Source of the DNA: Aphanomyces cochlioides
Lineage: Eukaryota > Oomycota > Saprolegniomycetes > Saprolegniales > Verrucalvaceae
Direction of reading: 5' to 3'
NCBI GenBank assembly: GCA_019828595.1
Contig: JAHQRK010000009.1
Location: 992,001 to 1,056,000 of the forward strand
DNA length: 64,000 nt
In this document: positions 25,401-36,866 of the stretch, one piece after another
Layout of the letters: each line of letters starts with the position of its first letter
Position numbering within the stretch: the stretch's first letter is position 1
Program-made: the position numbers and the translations under genes
The notes under the pieces: model-generated
Databases searched by the model: none
Seen by the model: only the letters and a program-made list of their open reading frames with translations
What the model was told of the DNA's origin: nothing

Positions 25401-27744
25401 ATGAATGACTCACTGCTAGATGAACTAGAGAAGGCAGAAGCGGATCAGCATGATCTGTATGATCCCAATGCAGCATATCGTCCGTTATTGGAAGAAGATC
25501 GTGCGAATTCGATGAAGAACCGATCAAAAAGTGCAGAAGATGCAGAAGCGTTATGGGCGGAATTGCACAGTCAGCCTCCCCAACAAGGAGCGCCACGCAT
25601 GTCACCGTCTAACATTTACAAGTTTCACTCGGTCCCGGCAAGTAATATCCGACCGCCCACGAATCAATACCACAAAAATATGTCGCCCATGTCATCGGGC
25701 ATCTTACACCCACCCAAACAACCTGCAAATATTGACGTTCGACGGCATTTAAACTTGCCATCCCTTGCCGATATCAAACACAATTGGTTCCTCACGTCAC
25801 GTGGACGTCATGTTCCTGATGATGCCGGACACGTTGAAAACGTCGATGCCTTTTTGATTGCGCTGTACAATTATTACTACCACAATGGCGCTGCTTGCTA
25901 TATGGGAAAGGAAATCGTACAATTGTTCAATCTCCTCTTCACGGTGTGCGCCTCGTCGTTCTTGTTGGGCTGCGTCAAGTGGAATGAGCTCCGAAACTGT
26001 CCAACTAGTGAAGGGGGTTGCAAAAGACCGTTCTCCGATTTCATCTCGTGGCATTTCGATGGCAATCTCTTTTCGACTGTCGTCCTTTTCTACTTTATGA
26101 TATTTTTCGTGTTTTGGGTCACTCGCGTCGTAGCATTTGCCTCCAATGCTCGAGATGTTTGGGATATGCATGGCTTTTATGTCGAGAAGTTGCGCATTGA
26201 TGCCCACCAGATCCAAACCATGACTTGGGACGAAGTCCTCGATCGCTTGTTAGTTTTGTTGCCACAATCGGACAATCGACCTAGTTTGACCCATCATCGT
26301 TCGTCGTATCAATTGCAAATCGATCCAAAAACACTGAGTACTCCGCTGGATATTGCGCGACGTGTCATGCGCAAAGAAAATTACATGATTGCTTGCATGA
26401 ACTCGCCATTATTTCAAACAGAATTGCCGTCGTGGGTGCGTCTGTCGTCGCATGTGATATTCTCCCGCAACATGGAATTCAACCTCCAAATGTGCGTCCT
26501 AGACCCGGTGTTCTCAAGCACACGTCCTCAATCCGCAGAAGAACTCAAGAAGCGACTTACCGTAGCTGGCATCATCAATTTGCTCCTCATTCCCTTCCTG
26601 TTGCTCTTCCGTACGATTCAATTTTTCCTTGTCGGGGCACAAGAATGGAGTGCGAATCGAACGATGTTTCTCAGCTCCCGCCGATGGAGTCCACTGGCAA
26701 TGTGGACCTTTCGCGAGTACAATGAACTGCCGCATGTCTTTGACGCACGAGTTTCCAAGGCTTATCCTCTTGCTGAAGCTTACTTGGGATTGTTTCCTAC
26801 TGGTTTGGTCTCAATTATTGCTGGTGGCGTGGCCTTTTTAGCTGGATCCGTCATGGCAATCCTTGTGTTCCTCAGTGTTTTGGAAGAATCAATTCTGCTC
26901 GAAATTGAAGTGGGCAATCGTCAATTGATTTGGTACTTGACCATTGCGGGGTGGATTTTTCTCCTCGCGCGAAGCTTTCAAGTGTCTGTCCGCTTTACCA
27001 CTGGCGAGTCGTACGAGGAGGCCATGACAAAATTGGCTGCGGAAACGCATCATTTCCCCACAGCTTGGCGTGGGTAAGATTATATCCACAAGCATTTATG
27101 ACGAACATCTTTTTAGGCAAAGCCATACATTTGCCACGCGGGATGCACTCTTGGCTTTGTTTCCTTACAAAGCAGTTCTTTTCCTTGAAGAATGCGCGTC
27201 GGTACTGCTTGCGCCTTACGTACTGTGCGTCACTTTGCCAGAAAACGCCCATGCAATTGTGGGATTCCTTGAAGAACACACAGTGACGCTTCCGCATGTT
27301 GGTGCTGTCTGCCGCTTTGCCGAATTTGACTTCAAGGCGTATGGAGGCGAGCCCAAGATGGAAAGCTCGTTTATGAACTTTAAACGCCATCATCCTACTT
27401 GGACCGGGCCGCAAGAAGGCGAAGCGTTGGTGTCACAAGTATCGCGATTCCGAGAGCAAGAAATGGAGAAATCTCTACGCCTTGGTGACACATTGACGCC
27501 TGAAGCCATGTCACGTACGATGATGGGTGAATCCATGTTTCACAGCACGGCGCAACTTTCTCTGTCGCACCAACTCATGCAGTCACAAGCTATTCACATG
27601 GCGCTGGGTGGTCCGCAATCGAGCGAGTATTATTGGCTTCAAAAGGTACGCTGCTGACGATCGGCTGAGATTTAACCTTGTTGTGTGTAGTACCATGATC
27701 GCGCTATTGACCACGAAGAAGGAAAGGAAGAAATGGACGTCTAG
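25401..27744 (+). CDS. ATG9: Autophagy protein ATG9
   Basis: Three exons: 25401-27073, 27117-27645, 27691-27744; 751 residues. ATG9 is the multi-spanning lipid scramblase of autophagy vesicles. The cytosolic N terminus (about 110 residues, Pro/Ser-rich) is followed by the conserved core: YNYYYHNG, membrane helices (VQLFNLLFTVCASSFLLG, LFSTVVLFYFMIFFVFWV), the TMTWDEVLDRLL segment, RKENYMIACMN, RRWSPLAMWTFREYNELPHVFDAR, and TGESYEEAMTKLAAETHHFP near FPYKAVLFLEE. All are ATG9 hallmarks. The C-terminal tail is short (about 90 residues after the last helix region) and acidic at the very end. It converges with the cyclic-nucleotide-binding gene 118 bp away. Confidence 0.9.
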
Positions 27745-27861
27745 GCAGCTGTAGATTTGCATTAATGTCACTTTTCATGTGCTCTAACAACTGCGCGCGG
27801 AATAAATTGATCCAAAACACATACATAGTTCGACGAGGTTTCTGCTGCTTCCTTGGCCGCC

Positions 27862-29127
27862 TCACCGCGTCAAGACGGACGATACTGACGTAGGCAAGTT
27901 CATCACATCGAAGTCCTTGAGCGAATTGATCGTGCCGTTGAGAATAATAAACGAACCAACGATCTGCGTCGTGCGAATTGTCAAACCCTTTGGAAAGACA
28001 AATGCCAACGCAGTCGCAACGATGCGACGAGCTTGAGGCGACTGGATGCTCGTGGGCACACGTGATTGAGCATGTTCGACGAGATCGCTCAAGTGTCGTG
28101 CGTACGATTTTTGAGGGTTCATCAACTTCAGCGTCGACAAGTTGTGCGGCACATGGGAGAAGTAGCCCGCGACGACACCAGCAAACAAACTGCCGATTGC
28201 GTTCTTCAAAATGGGCTGCGACTCGTCCAGCGGTACACGCTCTTCGAAGTAATCCGAGAGTTGGTTGAGACCCACACCAAAGATGACTTCACGCACGCAA
28301 CGAGGGGCAAGACCTCGGATCCATCGTGTGGCCAGTGGTTCAGGGTTCATGTGACCAGCGTTACAGGCTTCCAGAATACTACTGACTGGAGTCATGATGA
28401 TACCAGGTGCGACTGCCTTGGCAATACGGACGTTGCCTGGATTTTCATAATCTTCGTCGTCAATGTTGTTCTCCAAGAAGTGGCGAAGCCCCTTGAAACC
28501 GTTAATGTACGCGACACGCGTTGGAATTTGCACACCCATGTTAGGGAATAATGTCGAAGGTGCTTGTCCCGTGAGTCGTGCGTTGAGGTACGAGTTGAGA
28601 GCACTGCGGTAAAAACTCTCGACGGACGCTGCAACCGACGTCGCAAATATTGGTGTGGGTTTCGCGTGTTGTTCAAGCAGAGGAGTTTGCAACAAATTCA
28701 TGTGGCGACGCACCTCTCTGTTCAACGAATACATAACGTCGGGAGCGATTTCAGGATCAGCAAGCATTTTGGCAAGTGTGCGCGAGTCTAACGAGTACGC
28801 CGTAACAGGTGTAACGCACTTGGACGTCGCAGCGGCGGGATCTTGTCGCAAGACGTGGTTCGAGCCAAGCGCCATACCAGCTGACGTTTCACCCCACGAG
28901 TGGATTTGTCCTTGGATATCCTTCGTTTCCGTAATCGTGCCGGAGGAGACGACCAACAGTTTGGTTTGAGGCGCACCTTGAGGGTAGAGCACGACACCAC
29001 GCGCGTATTTCTCTGGCGAGGCGTTCGCACACAATTTGCGCAATGCGCGTTCGTTGCAGTAGGCAAACATCGGTACCGACGCCATCTTTTGCAGGCAATC
29101 CTGTTCTTGTTCACGCGACAGACCCAT
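27862..29127 (-). CDS. Cyclic-nucleotide-binding-like protein with carrier-like C-terminal half
   Basis: Single exon, 421 residues from the ATG at 29127 (MGLSREQEQDCLQKM). Residues about 20-140 look like a cNMP-binding beta roll (ARGVVLYPQGAPQTKLLVVSSG, later TAYSLDSRTLAKML), with a weak phosphate-binding cassette. The second half (VAYINGFKGLRHF, APGIIMTPVSSILEACNAG, WIRGLAPRCVREVIFGVG, AGYFSHVPHNLSTLKLM) has the rhythm of an SLC25 mitochondrial-carrier fold, with P-x-[DS]-x2-[KE]-like turns. The carrier assignment is tentative. Role unknown; a nucleotide-regulated membrane protein is possible. Confidence 0.65.
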   Translation of the reverse strand: MGLSREQEQDCLQKMASVPMFAYCNERALRKLCANASPEKYARGVVLYPQGAPQTKLLVVSSGTITETKDIQGQIHSWGETSAGMALGSNHVLRQDPAAATSKCVTPVTAYSLDSRTLAKMLADPEIAPDVMYSLNREVRRHMNLLQTPLLEQHAKPTPIFATSVAASVESFYRSALNSYLNARLTGQAPSTLFPNMGVQIPTRVAYINGFKGLRHFLENNIDDEDYENPGNVRIAKAVAPGIIMTPVSSILEACNAGHMNPEPLATRWIRGLAPRCVREVIFGVGLNQLSDYFEERVPLDESQPILKNAIGSLFAGVVAGYFSHVPHNLSTLKLMNPQKSYARHLSDLVEHAQSRVPTSIQSPQARRIVATALAFVFPKGLTIRTTQIVGSFIILNGTINSLKDFDVMNLPTSVSSVLTR

Positions 29128-30788
29128 CTTGACTCCCACTCGGCAAATTCGAAAATGAGCTCAAACAAAACACCCATTTGTTTTTCAGCCAATCAGAGTC
29201 GTCCGTTGTCATCCACAGTGGACTTCGTCGGCTCGCCACTCGCAGTGGGAGCATGACCCAAGGAAGCCGCTCGAGGTTTGCGCAACCATTTTGATGCCGT
29301 CGTCGCAATGTCTTCGTCATGATCCGGTACGTTTGCCTATCATTGCGGCAGGAGTAGGAGCTGGTCCAGTCATGGCAGCTGAGCGTTATTGCGCGCCAAA
29401 TGGATCGACGACGAGGCATGTCGTCATCTCATACAAGGTGCGGTTGTAGTTCAACCGTTCTTTTGGATGCAACAAGAGTCGACAGCATGCCACAAGAGTG
29501 CACATGATGTGACATCCGCCGTGGATTGCATGAACTCGACGCCTTGGATTGTGATTTCCTCGTTGAGGATGCTGGGGAGAGCCAATGAGGAGCTCTACCA
29601 TGTGAATCTTGGACCATATGGACCATCAAATATGGCTTCGATTGGCCCCTTCGTCGTGAAAACTCTTGTGATAATGGCGAGGCGGTCAGGATTTCCACCT
29701 GAAATCCATCAATCCATGGGCTATCATCGTTCCACACAAGAGGTAATGGATGGCGTCTCGTATTCATGGCCTAGAGAGAGCCGAAGGGTGCATGAGGAGC
29801 GTTCTGCCGCACAGCAGTGACCAATTTTTCTGCCACGCAAATCTGACCACATCAGTTGAGAGGAAAGGAGTGATGGATCTCACCACAGAGACAAACCCAC
29901 GAGGATAAGTCGACAGTATTGTCGCGTTGTCGCGCCATCGAGTGGAGGTGGGATGCATCTCACAAAAAGATTGAACCGCTGCCGACAGTCTGGGAAGTTA
30001 ACGATCGGAATGAGCCACTTTGACCATGACATGGCAAGCCAAGGAGGAGCTCTCGCGACAAGATTTTATGGAGAAGAGGACGCTTTTCTTTGACGCGGTG
30101 CTTTTTTCTGACCAAGAGACTGAAGACCACACAAGCGATGAGGCCAGTCGCGGATCGAACTGAGAAAGACAGCTGCAGCCTTTCTCGCCCTGGGAGGCCT
30201 CAGGACGCAAAGGACGTCGAGCGTCCTCTCGCATTGCTGACCGCTCGCGATGAATGGAAAGAGATGCAAAACTCAAGAAAAACTGTCAAGTGCTCAAGTT
30301 CCATGCCTCTCCTTGTCCAGACGAGCCACGGTCTCGTCTATATGCCGGCCAGGTGAGATCATCATGCCGAAAAGCGATCTCGTCGTCCAAAACGCCATCG
30401 AGACATCATTTTTGGCTGCTCATTGCCAAGTCGGGATGCGCATGTCGTCAAAGCATCACAGTATACTAAAACCACTCTCTTGTCCAAGTGGAGAGCGGCG
30501 TCCATGGAACTTCCACGTACCGTAGGAGCGCTGTTCAAAGCATTGAATCCAACAAGTCGCCACAAGAACACAATCCCAAGAATTCCAACTTCACACTTCA
30601 ACGTCTGACATGCACCACGACCATCCTAAATCCTTCCACGAGGTCCAAAATGACTCGACTGTATCATTGAGCTCAAAATTGTCGTCCATGCGCGCGACTG
30701 CCGCCGTTGGCGGGGACTTCAAGGATGTTGGTCTCTCGATCAACGTGGCATTTTTCCATTGGGTATACAAACTTCAAATGAAACAGAA
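29128..30788. other. Intergenic region with a possible oxidoreductase relic
   Basis: Minus-strand frames around 29600-29980 contain GGNPDRLAII, then TTKGPIEAIFDGPYGPR, reminiscent of the FAD/NADPH part of ferric reductases, preceded by an HP-containing segment, but frames change and stops intervene. If real it is a decayed gene; otherwise the region is empty. No RNA or repeat seen. Confidence 0.25.
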
Positions 30789-30810
30789 ATCCGGATATAT
30801 TTATCCGGAT
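30789..30810 (+). promoter_or_regulatory. Two ATCCGGAT palindromes upstream of the BAF-like gene
   Basis: ATCCGGAT at 30789-30796 and 30803-30810, six bases apart and 62-84 bp before the ATG at 30873. A C-run follows at 30853. Confidence 0.5.
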
Positions 30811-30872
30811 ATTCTTTGATATTTGAATGTCAAAGACACTTCATATTCACATCCCCCCCCTACAGAAGAAGC

Positions 30873-31250
30873 ATGTCGTCCGACGGATATGACCCCGAGA
30901 AATCCCGCATTGCCGACGATACCCTCGCTGATTTCTTGCGCGCCCCTTTGACTGGTGTATTGACCGAAGTGCCTGGTATCGGACCTGCCGCCGCAAAGAA
31001 TTTGGCGGCTGGAGACGACCCCGCCGATCAAATCACCAACACCTTCCAATTGATGGGAAAGTTCATGCTCCTAAAGCGCAACGACGATGAAACGGGAGAA
31101 CCGATCGATTGCCGAATGCATTGTGACGCGTTTTGGCACTGGTTGAAGTCCAAGGGCATTTCGTCGTACCGAAGCGGCATTGTGATGGCCATTGCGGAAA
31201 AAATGAACACGATGATTCCAGGCGTGTACGACGCATGTGATTTCAATTAG
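30873..31250 (+). CDS. Barrier-to-autointegration-factor-like protein
   Basis: Single exon, 125 residues. A helix-hairpin-helix (LTEVPGIGPAAAKNLAAG) is followed by FQLMGKFMLLKR and HCDAFWHWLKSKGI, the order and spacing seen in BAF (GIG...LGKKL..., VLGQFLVLKK, FREWLK), and ends TMIPGVYDACDFN. BAF binds DNA without sequence preference and bridges chromatin to the nuclear envelope. The protein is longer than animal BAF (89 residues) because of an N-terminal extension and an insert after LLKR. Assignment is by motif resemblance only. Stop codon is 48 bp from the convergent C19orf44-like gene. Confidence 0.65.
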   Translation: MSSDGYDPEKSRIADDTLADFLRAPLTGVLTEVPGIGPAAAKNLAAGDDPADQITNTFQLMGKFMLLKRNDDETGEPIDCRMHCDAFWHWLKSKGISSYRSGIVMAIAEKMNTMIPGVYDACDFN

Positions 31251-31298
31251 GTTGACCATGAATACATGATGCTATCCCCTTCTTCCTCGTTGTGTGCT

Positions 31299-33307
31299 TC
31301 ATGCGGATTTCGACATGGCTTCAATCTTCATGGCTTGTTCTTTGCTCATCAGTGGGTCGATCTGCATTAATGCTTCCCACAATGCCAATTTCCTCGGGCG
31401 ATTCACAGCCACAAACTTTTCAGCAGCATCCATCGACGTATATCGATACGTCATGGCTTCACGCATCACGCGGTCTGCTTCCAGACGCTTTCTTCGAATC
31501 TGTGCTTGAATTTGCTGGAGTTGGTGGCGGTACAGCGACGTTGCCAGTGTCGTGTTGACACTCGCCATGCTTGTCCCAAAGTTCGCGTCATTCGGAAACG
31601 GAAGTGGAGCAGTTTGATCCATGGTTGATGGTCTTGAATGTGACATCGGTGGCGGCGGTGGCTGTGTTTCCGTCCGTTCTGAGTTTTCTGTCGATGGGGG
31701 TTCTTCCCTGACAGCGTCTTGATGCGGAGTCAAGTCGGCTTGGATTTGGACATGGTTGCCCGTGTACTGTGTGCTCACATCCTTCATTTCGACCTTGTCG
31801 GGACGACTCTGTTGGTACTCCCGGACGATGACAATGTTTCTCCTTGTCCTTGGCGCTGAAGATTCTAATGATGGTGGCGTGGCGTCGAAGATGAGTGAAG
31901 GAGTATGTTGCCTTCTCGAGGTTTCGATTTCGGCCGTCGGCGTCTTGAGATGGCCATCGTCATGTAACTCCTTAGGTTGAGAGGCTCTTGGCGGTTCAAC
32001 TTGTGAACTCGTGGGGTTTTGAGACGACGGAGTCTTTGCTGTCTCCGTTGGTGTAGATGCAAGGTTGTCGTCGAGACGAGCAAGAAGTCCCTCTGATGGT
32101 TTACTTGGAGAAGGCTCGACCGATTCTGCAAATGATTCCTCGAGGTACTCGTCCTTGTCTTGAGATGATTCAGGGGCCGATGGCGCTGCAGTCGATGGTT
32201 CTGCAGGTGGTGGCTCATCTTCCATGAAGGATTCATCCAAGTACGAAGCAGCGCTTTCATCGTTGCCTTTTGTTGCAGCTACAATTGGAGCTGCTGGCGT
32301 TGACGCTGGAGGTGGTGAAGTGGATTGACGAGGCGCTTGAATGATTGAAGGAGGAGGTTTTTCAGGAGAAACTTCGACTTTGTCTGCGTCTAGATCGTCT
32401 GAAAAGTCCATCGAGTAGTTGAAAGCGCCCTCGTCGTTGGTAGACTTGGTTGCGGCAGCAGGGATCTTCTGCTGCTCCACCTTCTGCTCCGTCTGAACTC
32501 TTGCAGGCGGTGGCTCAGTTGCAGTGTCGTCAGCAATTGAGATTTCATCCTCGACGTCGCTGTAGACTTCGTCCACATCATCGTCCGATTCCTCCTTCTG
32601 AGTTTGTGGTTTGAAGGTGGTTTGCATGGTGCTTGCTGCTGGTGGAGGAGTCCATCGTTGCATCGGGGTGTCGTCTGATCTGTCGCCCAAGGTGCTCGCG
32701 ATTGGTTTGGTTGAAGCAATTGATTTCTGTTCTACTGGAGCCGGCTTGGGGGGTTCGTCATCTTCGCTCGATGCTTTCTCCTCATTGCTTTCGTTTACGT
32801 CCTTCATCGCTTTTGCGTTTGCCGCAGTGGTTGTCTTGGGTATTTCAGGCTCCTCTTCGTCGCCATCATCGTCGTCATCGTCGTCAGAGAGCTCCATGGA
32901 GATGTCATCGTATTTCGGCTTGGGCTTTGGTTTTGACTCTTCACGATCTTTTCCAGACTTCGCAGCTTTGCTCGGTGCTTTCTTAGACCGCGGAGTGTCT
33001 TCCTCGTCTTCGTCGTCGCTGAATTCAAGACGAACGCGGGATGTCCTAAAGATGATGAACTTCAGAGCATGGATAAATTAGCTTGCCTTGTTTGCTGAGA
33101 AGAATACTTTGAGAGGAAATTCTTTGCTTTGTCCAATGCGTTCGAAGGTGCTGGAGCTGATTTCGTCGTCTTTCTCACAACTTTCTGTGGTGATGGAGAC
33201 GACATGGCGTCCTCATCGACGCTATCTCTTGTTTGAAATGAAGCCCCACCAACGGGTTTGCTCTGGGGAATGTCAATCTCAAAGTTATAAGGATCATCGT
33301 CTGCCAT
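31299..33307 (-). CDS. C19orf44-like (DUF4614) acidic protein
   Basis: Two exons, 33087-33307 and 31299-33045 with a GC-AG intron of 41 bp; a 62-bp GT-AG intron with donor after LSK (33107) is the in-frame alternative. About 655 residues. Most of the chain is disordered and rich in Glu, Asp, Pro, Ser, with repeated short acidic helices (YSMDFSDDL, SYLDESFMEDE, EYLEESFAES). The C-terminal 200 residues hold the conserved part: VEMKDVSTQYTG, then QLQQIQAQIRRKRLEA, TYRYTSMDAAEKFVAVNRP and LWEALMQIDP, matching the end of the C19orf44/DUF4614 family, whose members are found mainly in ciliated organisms. Function unknown. Assignment from remembered family pattern, moderate confidence. Confidence 0.6.
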
Positions 33308-34021
33308 CGCGCAAAGATTCCACCAACGGTGAAACTGTAAATGGAACTATCCGCGCCAAACCTCCTCTTCACAATCGACTAAGTACCGCTATTAACTCGA
33401 AGTACGTTGCTTCTGTTCACTACGATCAACCCTGCGAATGCCATGCAAAGGACTCCCATACTCTAAAAATTGACTTGATCTTGGTGTTATTGTCACTAAA
33501 TTTGCTCGCGAAGTAGCTGTATGTGTGTAGGAAGAATAATGTAGCTGGTGTTGGAAAACCTCAGATGGTACCCGAAAATGTTTTTCGTCACACTGGAATT
33601 CAGAGGTATATGTTGTTGATGAGGATCGTCCTAGGCTTTCCAACCACGCAATCAAATGCAGCACAATACAGGTCAATTCATCAGATCATCGTAGTCTTGA
33701 AAGGTTGTTTCCACACCATTGTGTTCAGGACAATAGCTTTGTGAACATCATTTGACTCGCGTCAACACACTCAGGAGGACGCAAACAGTAAAAATATACA
33801 CACATACAGATAACCTCAGTCAGTAAAGATGTCTGTCATACCACGCGTTCAGACATACGCTTGTATAAGACATCACTGGTTCCTTCTCTCTCTTCATCTT
33901 GGCGCTTCCTGGCAAAATCGAAAATGCGCCAAATCGAAATGAGTGGTGTGGACTTCCTGCTGTTTGATTGGTGGAGATCCTACCAGCCAATCAAATCATT
34001 TTCAATTAAAGCTTGGTGGAC
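33308..34021. other. Intergenic region, nothing recognised
   Basis: Divergent spacer between the C19orf44-like gene and the Lcp5-like gene. No ATCCGGAT element, RNA gene, or inverted termini seen. Confidence 0.35.
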
Positions 34022-35252
34022 ATGGCAGCCGCCGCATCGACCAGCAACACCGTCGATGCCATCAAGAAGCTCAATACAGACCTGGAATCGCTCCAGGAAA
34101 AACTTAGTGAGTTCAAGAGTGCGCTGCAGGTTTGTTGTTATCGTTTTTCGGATTTCTTATGAGAATATAGACGGATTTGACGACCGAACATGGGATTGGA
34201 CTTCTCCAAGTGAAGAACCATGCCATGATGCAATACTCTCAATTGTCGCTCTTTTATGCCTTGCTCAAGGTATGTGCTCTTGTATGGTTTTTTTGCTTTA
34301 GCCGCTGTGTCTAGATTGAACAACCTGCCAAAGCTAATGGCCATCCTGTGTTTAAAGAGCTTGTTCGATACCGCACGATCCTTGAACGCATTCGGTATGC
34401 AGGACCACGAGTTTGATTGCTTACAGTCTCTAGACCACTTGACCGCAAGCTAAAGTACCAAGTTGACAAGCTATGCAAAATGGCTGTCTCAGATGCCAAA
34501 GACTTGGATGCTGCATTGAGCTATGCTCCCAATCCTGATGCTATGGTTGGAGATGACGAAGGTGATGACGACGGTACAAACGATCAGTCGGACAAAAAAG
34601 AGGCTGGCGTGTACAAAGCACCACGACTTGCATCCGTGCCGTACGAGGAGGAAGAGAAGGCTGCTGAAAAACAAGCCAAACGGGATGAACGCAATCGCAA
34701 GCGCATGGCCAAGAGCACGATTCTTAGTGAAATTCGAGATGAATACAGCGAGCGTCCTGAAGAATTCCAAACAAGTGGCCGAACTGTCGACAAGGAAACT
34801 CTCCGTGAGGAACGTGAAAAGGTCGACTATGAAGAAAGTCGCTTCGTGCGTGTGGTCACTTCTCGCAAGGATAAAATCCGCAAACGCCAACGCGAGCGCG
34901 ATGCTAATGCCGCTGATTCCATCGGCAAGATCGATAATTTCGCTGGAATCCACGATGCTTTGGGTGATTCTGGTGGCAAGCGATTTACTCCAACAGTCAC
35001 CACCCTGAAGAAAGTCGGGGGCAAAGTTGGTGGCATTTTCTCTCACTTAGACGATTCCACGGTAAGCTCTCATGGCCAAAACCAGCAGTTCTGACATATT
35101 TTATTTAGGGAAAGAAGAAAGGAGGCAAAACGACACAAGCAACGAACTCTCGCCGCACGACAGACAGTGGAGAACAAAGAAGCAGTAACCGAAGTGATGG
35201 TTCTGCCACCTCATCTGCTGCCAAGAAGCAAAAGGTTCGATTCGGCTGGTAG
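34022..35252 (+). CDS. Lcp5/neuroguidin-like Sas10/Utp3 family protein
   Basis: Five exons: 34022-34129, 34171-34269, 34315-34394, 34434-35061, 35109-35252; 352 residues. The N-terminal Sas10/Utp3 domain shows LLQVKNHAMMQYSQLSLFYALLK, then HPVFKELVRYRTILERIRPLDRKLKYQVDKL, the signature of Lcp5/neuroguidin, a small-subunit processome factor for 18S rRNA maturation in the nucleolus. The middle is acidic; the C-terminal region has VYKAPRLASVPYEEEEK, another family motif, and a basic tail ending KKQKVRFGW. The third intron is only 39 bp, and its acceptor was placed at 34433 because the nearer one brings a stop. Converges with KDSR. Confidence 0.88.
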
Positions 35253-35358
35253 TGTTAGCGTTGATAAATTTAGAAATTGCATTCGTGTATCTAAGCAAAC
35301 TCGTGGAAAACAATCGTTTTGCTTTAAGGTTAAGGCGAATCGTACAAATGAATTCGCT

Positions 35359-36345
35359 CTAATCCACTCGCTTCTTATTGCCATTTTCGACGTGCTTGGC
35401 CCAGTCGCCGCGGACAAAGAAGCCAACAATGAAGGCAATTGGGAAGAGCAGCACGTCCAATGCAGGGTTTTGTCGAGGAGACATGCCAGCACCAAGGATG
35501 CCGAGCAAGTTGATGCCAATGTCACCACAGTAAATGTTGTACGCGCCAGAGCTCAAATCCTTCAAGATCGACTTGGCGACGGCTTCAGGCTTGTACAATG
35601 TGTCAGACGCTTCGATGGCTTTGCATTCTTCGGGCTTGGCCTTCATTTCGTCAGCGTAGCCAGGCGTATCCATGCCACCTGGGAAAGCAATGTGGACGGA
35701 TACTCCTGTTCCGGTCAATTCGTTGCGCAAACAATCGGCCAAGCCACGAACAGCATACTTGCTTGGTGAGTAAGCGGAGTAGCCAACGTAGCTGGTCATG
35801 GCAGCTCCCGAGGTGACAAAGCAGATCGTGCCTTGTTGGCGTTGGCGCAACGTTGGCAAAACTGCATTGACAGTATTCAGCGTGCCAAAGTAGTTCAAAT
35901 CCATAGCACGGCGATGAACATCGATAGTATGGTCCTTCATGTATCCAGTGAGGGCTTTGCCAGCGCACGGAATGAGGATGTGAATTGGTCCAACAGCAGC
36001 TTGCGCATCATCCACAGCTTTTTGGATCGCATCAGGGTTCGTCACGTCGGCAGTTTGGAAGAAAATGCGGCCATGAGAAGGGGAGCTGGATTTGGTGGCT
36101 TCATCGATAACAGTCTGCAACACTTCGGCACGACGGGCAACGATGGTTACGTCCGCACCAGCATCGACGAGTTGGAGAGCGAGAGCACGTCCGAGACCTT
36201 CACTGCCACCAGTAATAAACACATGCTTGCCACTGAAGTTGATCTTGCGGCGGGAGAAGATAGGGGTGAGGGCAGCTACAAGGATGGTTCCCGCCAAAGG
36301 CACAGCCAGGACGAGGAAGAGCACTTCAAACACGACATGCACCAT
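35359..36345 (-). CDS. KDSR: 3-ketodihydrosphingosine reductase (SDR)
   Basis: Single exon, 328 residues from the ATG at 36345. An N-terminal membrane helix (EVLFLVLAVPLAGTILVAAL) precedes a short-chain dehydrogenase: cofactor loop TGGSEGLG, ADVTIVARR, catalytic Ser in SGAAMTSYVG, YSPSKYAVRGLADCLRNEL (Tyr and Lys of YxxxK), then a hydrophobic C-terminal hairpin (LDVLLFPIAFIVGFFV). This layout is that of KDSR/Tsc10, which reduces 3-ketosphinganine to sphinganine at the ER. A second, broken copy lies inverted at 39372-40896, with transposons between. Confidence 0.85.
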   Translation of the reverse strand: MVHVVFEVLFLVLAVPLAGTILVAALTPIFSRRKINFSGKHVFITGGSEGLGRALALQLVDAGADVTIVARRAEVLQTVIDEATKSSSPSHGRIFFQTADVTNPDAIQKAVDDAQAAVGPIHILIPCAGKALTGYMKDHTIDVHRRAMDLNYFGTLNTVNAVLPTLRQRQQGTICFVTSGAAMTSYVGYSAYSPSKYAVRGLADCLRNELTGTGVSVHIAFPGGMDTPGYADEMKAKPEECKAIEASDTLYKPEAVAKSILKDLSSGAYNIYCGDIGINLLGILGAGMSPRQNPALDVLLFPIAFIVGFFVRGDWAKHVENGNKKRVD

Positions 36346-36866
36346 CGTGACACAACGCAAAATGAAGACTTGACCCTAAAACTTCACAAATTAATTTTTA
36401 TTGGACGATATATCAATAAATTGATTTGAATTAATTAAATTCATGAATTTACTTGGTAATTGTATGCAACGTCCAAAATTAAATCAAAGTTGAAAAATCC
36501 AGTTGGACACAGCATGTACGTCAGACGGTAAAGATCAGCAAAGTTGGTGGTGGGAGAAGAGTCAAGATGTCTGAGGATGATGATATCTAATGGCGGTCAA
36601 CATGCAGTCGGTTGAAAGCATCGATTCGACTTTACACTGGTGTCCGCAATACTTTTACTTGTGGATGAACTGACGGGAAAGTGCAGAATATTACTCCGTG
36701 CTGAAAGTTAAGGCATTTTGTGAAAAATCCCGCCAATTAAGGCGATGGTTGGAAAATTGGAATGTTTCAATTGGTGAATCGAAAGAGGTGGTTGTTGTAC
36801 ATGCGATAAAGCAAGCAGCATCGTAAACTGCCTTCAAATGGGGAGATGCGGGAAATCAACAATTTA

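Noticed and set aside
34489..35046. Minus-strand frame of 185 codons
   Set aside because: Antisense of the Lcp5-like exon 4.
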